The position numbers and the translations under genes were made by a program. From positions 227,793 through 291,792 of the forward strand of contig CANQBM010000002.1 in NCBI GenBank assembly GCA_947589575.1: 64,000 bases of DNA, read 5' to 3'. The notes beneath the pieces are model-generated. The model made no database searches. It had not been told where the DNA came from and saw only the letters and a program-made list of their open reading frames with translations. Positions 62,587 to 64,000 of this stretch are shown here, one piece after another. The DNA comes from an uncultured Clostridia bacterium (GTDB lineage Bacteria; Bacillota; Clostridia; Oscillospirales; Acutalibacteraceae). How positions within the stretch are numbered: position 1 is the stretch's first letter; each line of letters begins with the position of its first letter.

Positions 62587-62615
62587 ATCATACACCAAAA
62601 GTAGAAAAATGTCAA
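62587..62615 (-). promoter_or_regulatory. Promoter of the repressor gene
   Basis: Minus-strand TTGACA (62610-62615), 17 bases, TATGAT (62587-62592); operator O1 fills the spacer. Confidence 0.7.
62591..62606. promoter_or_regulatory. Operator O1
   Basis: On the minus strand TTCTACTTTTGGTGTA. One conserved half-site TTCTAC, the other degenerate. Lies inside the repressor promoter, so it can autoregulate. Confidence 0.5.
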
Positions 62616-62631
62616 CACAAAGCAAAAATAA

Positions 62632-62647
62632 TTCTACTTTGGTGTTG
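62632..62647. promoter_or_regulatory. Operator O2
   Basis: TTCTACTTTGGTGTTG, inverted partner of O1 and overlapping the -35 of the Cro-like gene promoter. Confidence 0.5.
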
Positions 62648-62673
62648 ACAAATTATTTCTACTATGGTAGAAT
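62645..62673 (+). promoter_or_regulatory. Promoter of the Cro-like gene
   Basis: TTGACA (62645-62650), 17 bases, TAGAAT (62668-62673); operator O3 covers spacer and -10. Confidence 0.75.
62657..62672. promoter_or_regulatory. Operator O3
   Basis: Perfect palindrome TTCTAC-TATG-GTAGAA over the rightward promoter -10. Confidence 0.65.
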
Positions 62674-62705
62674 AAAGCCATCAGACAAAGAAAGGAGCTA
62701 AAAGT

Positions 62706-62930
62706 GTGAGTATAACAAGTTGTAATTTTCGAATATCTTTAGAAGCCTGTAGAGTTAATGCAAAATTAAGACAGACAGATCTTGCAATGCAACTGGGCGT
62801 TTGCAGAGATACGATTCGAAATTGGGAAAAAGGGATAACAAGTCCTACATCTGTGCAGCTACAGCAGATAAGTGAAATTACAGGAATACCAATGCAATAT
62901 ATTTTTTTACCAACTATTCTACAAAAGTAG
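62706..62930 (+). CDS. Cro/XRE-like DNA-binding protein
   Basis: 74 residues from GTG 62706 (AAGGAG eight bases before). HTH KLRQTDLAMQLGVCRDTIRNWEKGITSPTSVQLQQISEITGIPMQYIFL. First gene of the rightward operon and divergent from the repressor. The stop codon lies inside operator O4. Confidence 0.85.
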   Translation: MSITSCNFRISLEACRVNAKLRQTDLAMQLGVCRDTIRNWEKGITSPTSVQLQQISEITGIPMQYIFLPTILQK

Positions 62931-62932
62931 AA
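62917..62932. promoter_or_regulatory. Operator O4
   Basis: Perfect palindrome TTCTAC-AAAA-GTAGAA at the end of the Cro-like gene, over 240 bases from the others. Could allow looping or control a downstream promoter. Confidence 0.6.
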
Positions 62933-62997
62933 TATTGCAATAACTGCAAAATTCCTACAGTAAAGAGAGAAGGCAAAACAGAAAGGCAGGTGAGAGA

Positions 62998-63093
62998 ATG
63001 TCAACAGGAGTACAAGTGTTCTTAATAATCTGTGCAGCTTTTATTGCGTTTTGCGCAATTGTAGGATTCGCGCCAAATTTGAAGAAAAAGTAA
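62998..63093 (+). CDS. Membrane micropeptide A (31 residues)
   Basis: ATG 62998, GGCAGGTGAGAG upstream. MSTGVQVFLIICAAFIAF, then CAIVGFAPNLKKK: one membrane helix and a positively charged end. It shares the terminal GFAPN-x-K pattern and overall length with micropeptide B. Too short for normal gene calling. Function unknown. Confidence 0.6.
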   Translation: MSTGVQVFLIICAAFIAFCAIVGFAPNLKKK

Positions 63094-63128
63094 AAGCAAA
63101 TACCAACCTTCATTAAAGCAGCAAATAA

Positions 63129-63315
63129 AAGCGGGGATGTGCAAACGCTTAGGATAATCCGTTCCGTTCTAATTCCGTTCTTGAGGGGTCATTAAAATAA
63201 ACCCTGTATGTCTCCGCTTTTAGATAGTACAGCAGCGGGCAACAAAAAATTGTACAATGCTGCAACTAAAAAAACCTTTTCGTAAAGTTAATTTTATTGC
63301 AGCGCCCTGCTGCTT
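63129..63315 (+). other. Structured non-coding region
   Basis: Arm AAAAGCGGGGA (from 63129) pairs with TCTCCGCTTTT (ends 63222), about 70 bases apart, enclosing three CCGTTC repeats. Downstream CAGCAGCGGGC pairs with GCCCTGCTG, with an inner GCTGCAA/TTGCAGC. Possibly a regulatory RNA, an origin or a recombination-related site. No gene visible. Confidence 0.35.
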
Positions 63316-63350
63316 TGTTAAGGGTTGGTAATAAAAAAAGGAGAGTAAAA

Positions 63351-63614
63351 ATGTTATTCAGTAATGCTGATGAAGAACTCGAAAAGCTGAAATTGTTAAA
63401 AGAAGAAATTGATAAAATTAACGAAATTGAAGTAGATAAGCTCTTTGTAAGTGTAGATGATATTTCAAGAATATTTCAATGCAGTGAACGCAGAGCGAGA
63501 GAGTTTATGAATTTGCCGGGCTTGAATATTGTTAAACTGGGCAGTAAACCTTTTGTAAATATAAATTCTCTTAATGAATTCACACAACAAAGAATTGTTA
63601 TGGCTGAGCAGTAG
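63351..63614 (+). CDS. Excisionase-like / helix-turn-helix DNA-binding protein
   Basis: 87 residues from ATG 63351 (AAAGGAGAG upstream). A coiled-coil-like N-terminus (EELEKLKLLKEEIDKINEIE) is followed by a winged HTH: LFVSVDDISRIFQCSERRAREFMNLPGLNIVKLGSKPFVNINSLNEFTQQ, similar to Xis/MerR-type proteins that read DNA with a wing and a substrate helix. In an integrative element this is a natural directionality-factor candidate. Confidence 0.65.
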   Translation: MLFSNADEELEKLKLLKEEIDKINEIEVDKLFVSVDDISRIFQCSERRAREFMNLPGLNIVKLGSKPFVNINSLNEFTQQRIVMAEQ

Positions 63615-63625
63615 GAGGTGAGAAA

Positions 63626-63718
63626 ATGGCAACATCAGCACAAATCATTTTAGTAATTGGACTTGTGATTATTGGTACAATTGCAGTATTTGGATTTGCA
63701 CCAAATTTTAAAGGTTAA
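63626..63718 (+). CDS. Membrane micropeptide B (30 residues)
   Basis: ATG 63626 with GGAGGTGAGAAA upstream, 11 bases after the stop of the excisionase-like gene. MATSAQIILVIGLVIIGT, then IAVFGFAPNFKG: one membrane helix. Clearly related to micropeptide A by eye (M-x-T-x-x-Q, a hydrophobic core, then GFAPN-x-K). Function unknown. Confidence 0.65.
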   Translation: MATSAQIILVIGLVIIGTIAVFGFAPNFKG

Positions 63719-63748
63719 AAACAAAAAAATAACAGGAGGCAGTAAAAA

Positions 63749-63925
63749 AATGACCAGGAAGAAAAGAAAAAGCTATTAAACGCTTTAAAAATCATACGTG
63801 GAGAATGTACCAAATACGAAAACGAAAGCTGTAATAATTGTCCTTTGTGTTCTGATGAAGGCTGCAACCTGAGGAACAGACCGAGGGAATGGCGCTTAAT
63901 AACAGAAAAGGACAAGATATGGTGA
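63749..63925 (+). pseudogene. Cys-rich small ORF without a usual start codon
   Basis: A frame of 58 codons (begins NDQEEKKKLLNALKIIRGEC, then ESCNNCPLCSDEGCNL, ending EWRLITEKDKIW) has the Cys pattern and C-terminal EW of small phage proteins of the CxxCxxx-type. No ATG, GTG or TTG is in frame; the ATG at 63750 leads to a 9-codon frame in the +1 phase ending at TAA, so a start or one base is missing, or -1 slippage occurs in the A-rich stretch. Confidence 0.5.
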
Positions 63926-64000
63926 GCGTTTAATTATTGAAAGCAGGTGGGAATAGGACAATTTATTTAATTAATGAATAGTAATAAAGGAGATGTTTGT

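Larger units (their letters stand above)
58854..64000. mobile_element. Integrative element, left end (right end outside window)
   Basis: Begins at the tRNA 3' fragment, then integrase, channel, TM2 protein, repressor/Cro pair with operators, micropeptides, excisionase-like protein and a Cys-rich small ORF. No conjugation or structural genes within the visible 5.1 kb, so prophage or ICE/satellite cannot be told apart. Confidence 0.8.

Noticed and set aside
63960..64000. Start of a further gene at the right edge
   Set aside because: AAAGGAG is followed directly by ATG with no spacing and only seven bases of sequence remain; nothing can be said about its product.

Overview
The window looks like a chromosome segment of a low-GC, Gram-positive anaerobe of the class Clostridia, most likely a gut Ruminococcaceae/Oscillospiraceae-type bacterium. 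The evidence is Firmicutes-type gene order (rplU-prp-rpmA with an L27 N-terminal extension, infC-rpmI-rplT, rpsO-pnp), LL-diaminopimelate aminotransferase (DapL), a SpoIIQ-like M23 protein suggesting sporulation, rubrerythrin, NADP-type glutamate dehydrogenase, a glgBCDA glycogen operon and secreted BspA-like and GH25 surface proteins. The species is inferred, not proven.

Layout. 1-3.8 kb: an M28 peptidase cut by the window edge and an operon of a vitamin-type ECF S component, coaX and a DUF1015 gene, with a structured leader. 3.8-14.1 kb: a compact phage-derived operon (terminase, portal, protease/scaffold, capsid, connectors, LysM protein, hub, spike, gp25, J, I, fibre) with intact frames. 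I find no integrase, lysis or replication genes in it and no tail tube, sheath or tape-measure gene. 14-31 kb: housekeeping genes (spoIIQ-like, gdhA, rubrerythrin, pgk-tpiA-gpmI, ribosomal proteins, rpsO-pnp, GH25 lysozyme, infC operon). 31-42.5 kb: acyltransferase, RHH regulator, pyk-GNAT-mltG, an LRR surface protein sharing near-identical DNA with the GH25 gene, and a transport cluster (two GPH-type carriers, SDR, TetR, membrane-anchored protein). 42.5-47.4 kb: an ANTAR regulator-dapF-dapL-purC-purB operon. 47.5-53.3 kb: glgB-glgC-glgD-glgA. 53.3-56.4 kb: ogt, corA, a PfkB sugar kinase, a Mug-type DNA glycosylase.

56.6-57.3 kb holds a tandem array of three small RNA genes. Each has its own TTGACA-17-TATATT promoter, a long closing helix with compensatory changes between copies, and a GCGCGGC-TTCG terminator. 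Next come an XRE regulator and an unusual Cys-rich protein ending in an RNA-polymerase alpha-CTD-like domain.

From 58854 to the right edge lies the left end of an integrative element inserted at the 3' end of a tRNA gene (probably tRNA-Pro). It carries a tyrosine recombinase, a possible sRNA, a voltage-gated potassium-type channel, a TM2 protein, a repressor/Cro-like pair with recognisable TTCTAC-N4-GTAGAA operators, an excisionase-like protein and two related ~30-residue membrane micropeptides. Its right end is outside the window.

Strongest candidates for something undescribed: the tandem structured RNAs, the tail-less capsid-plus-baseplate cassette, the alpha-CTD fusion protein and the paired micropeptides. 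All functional names come from reading the sequence; no searches were run.
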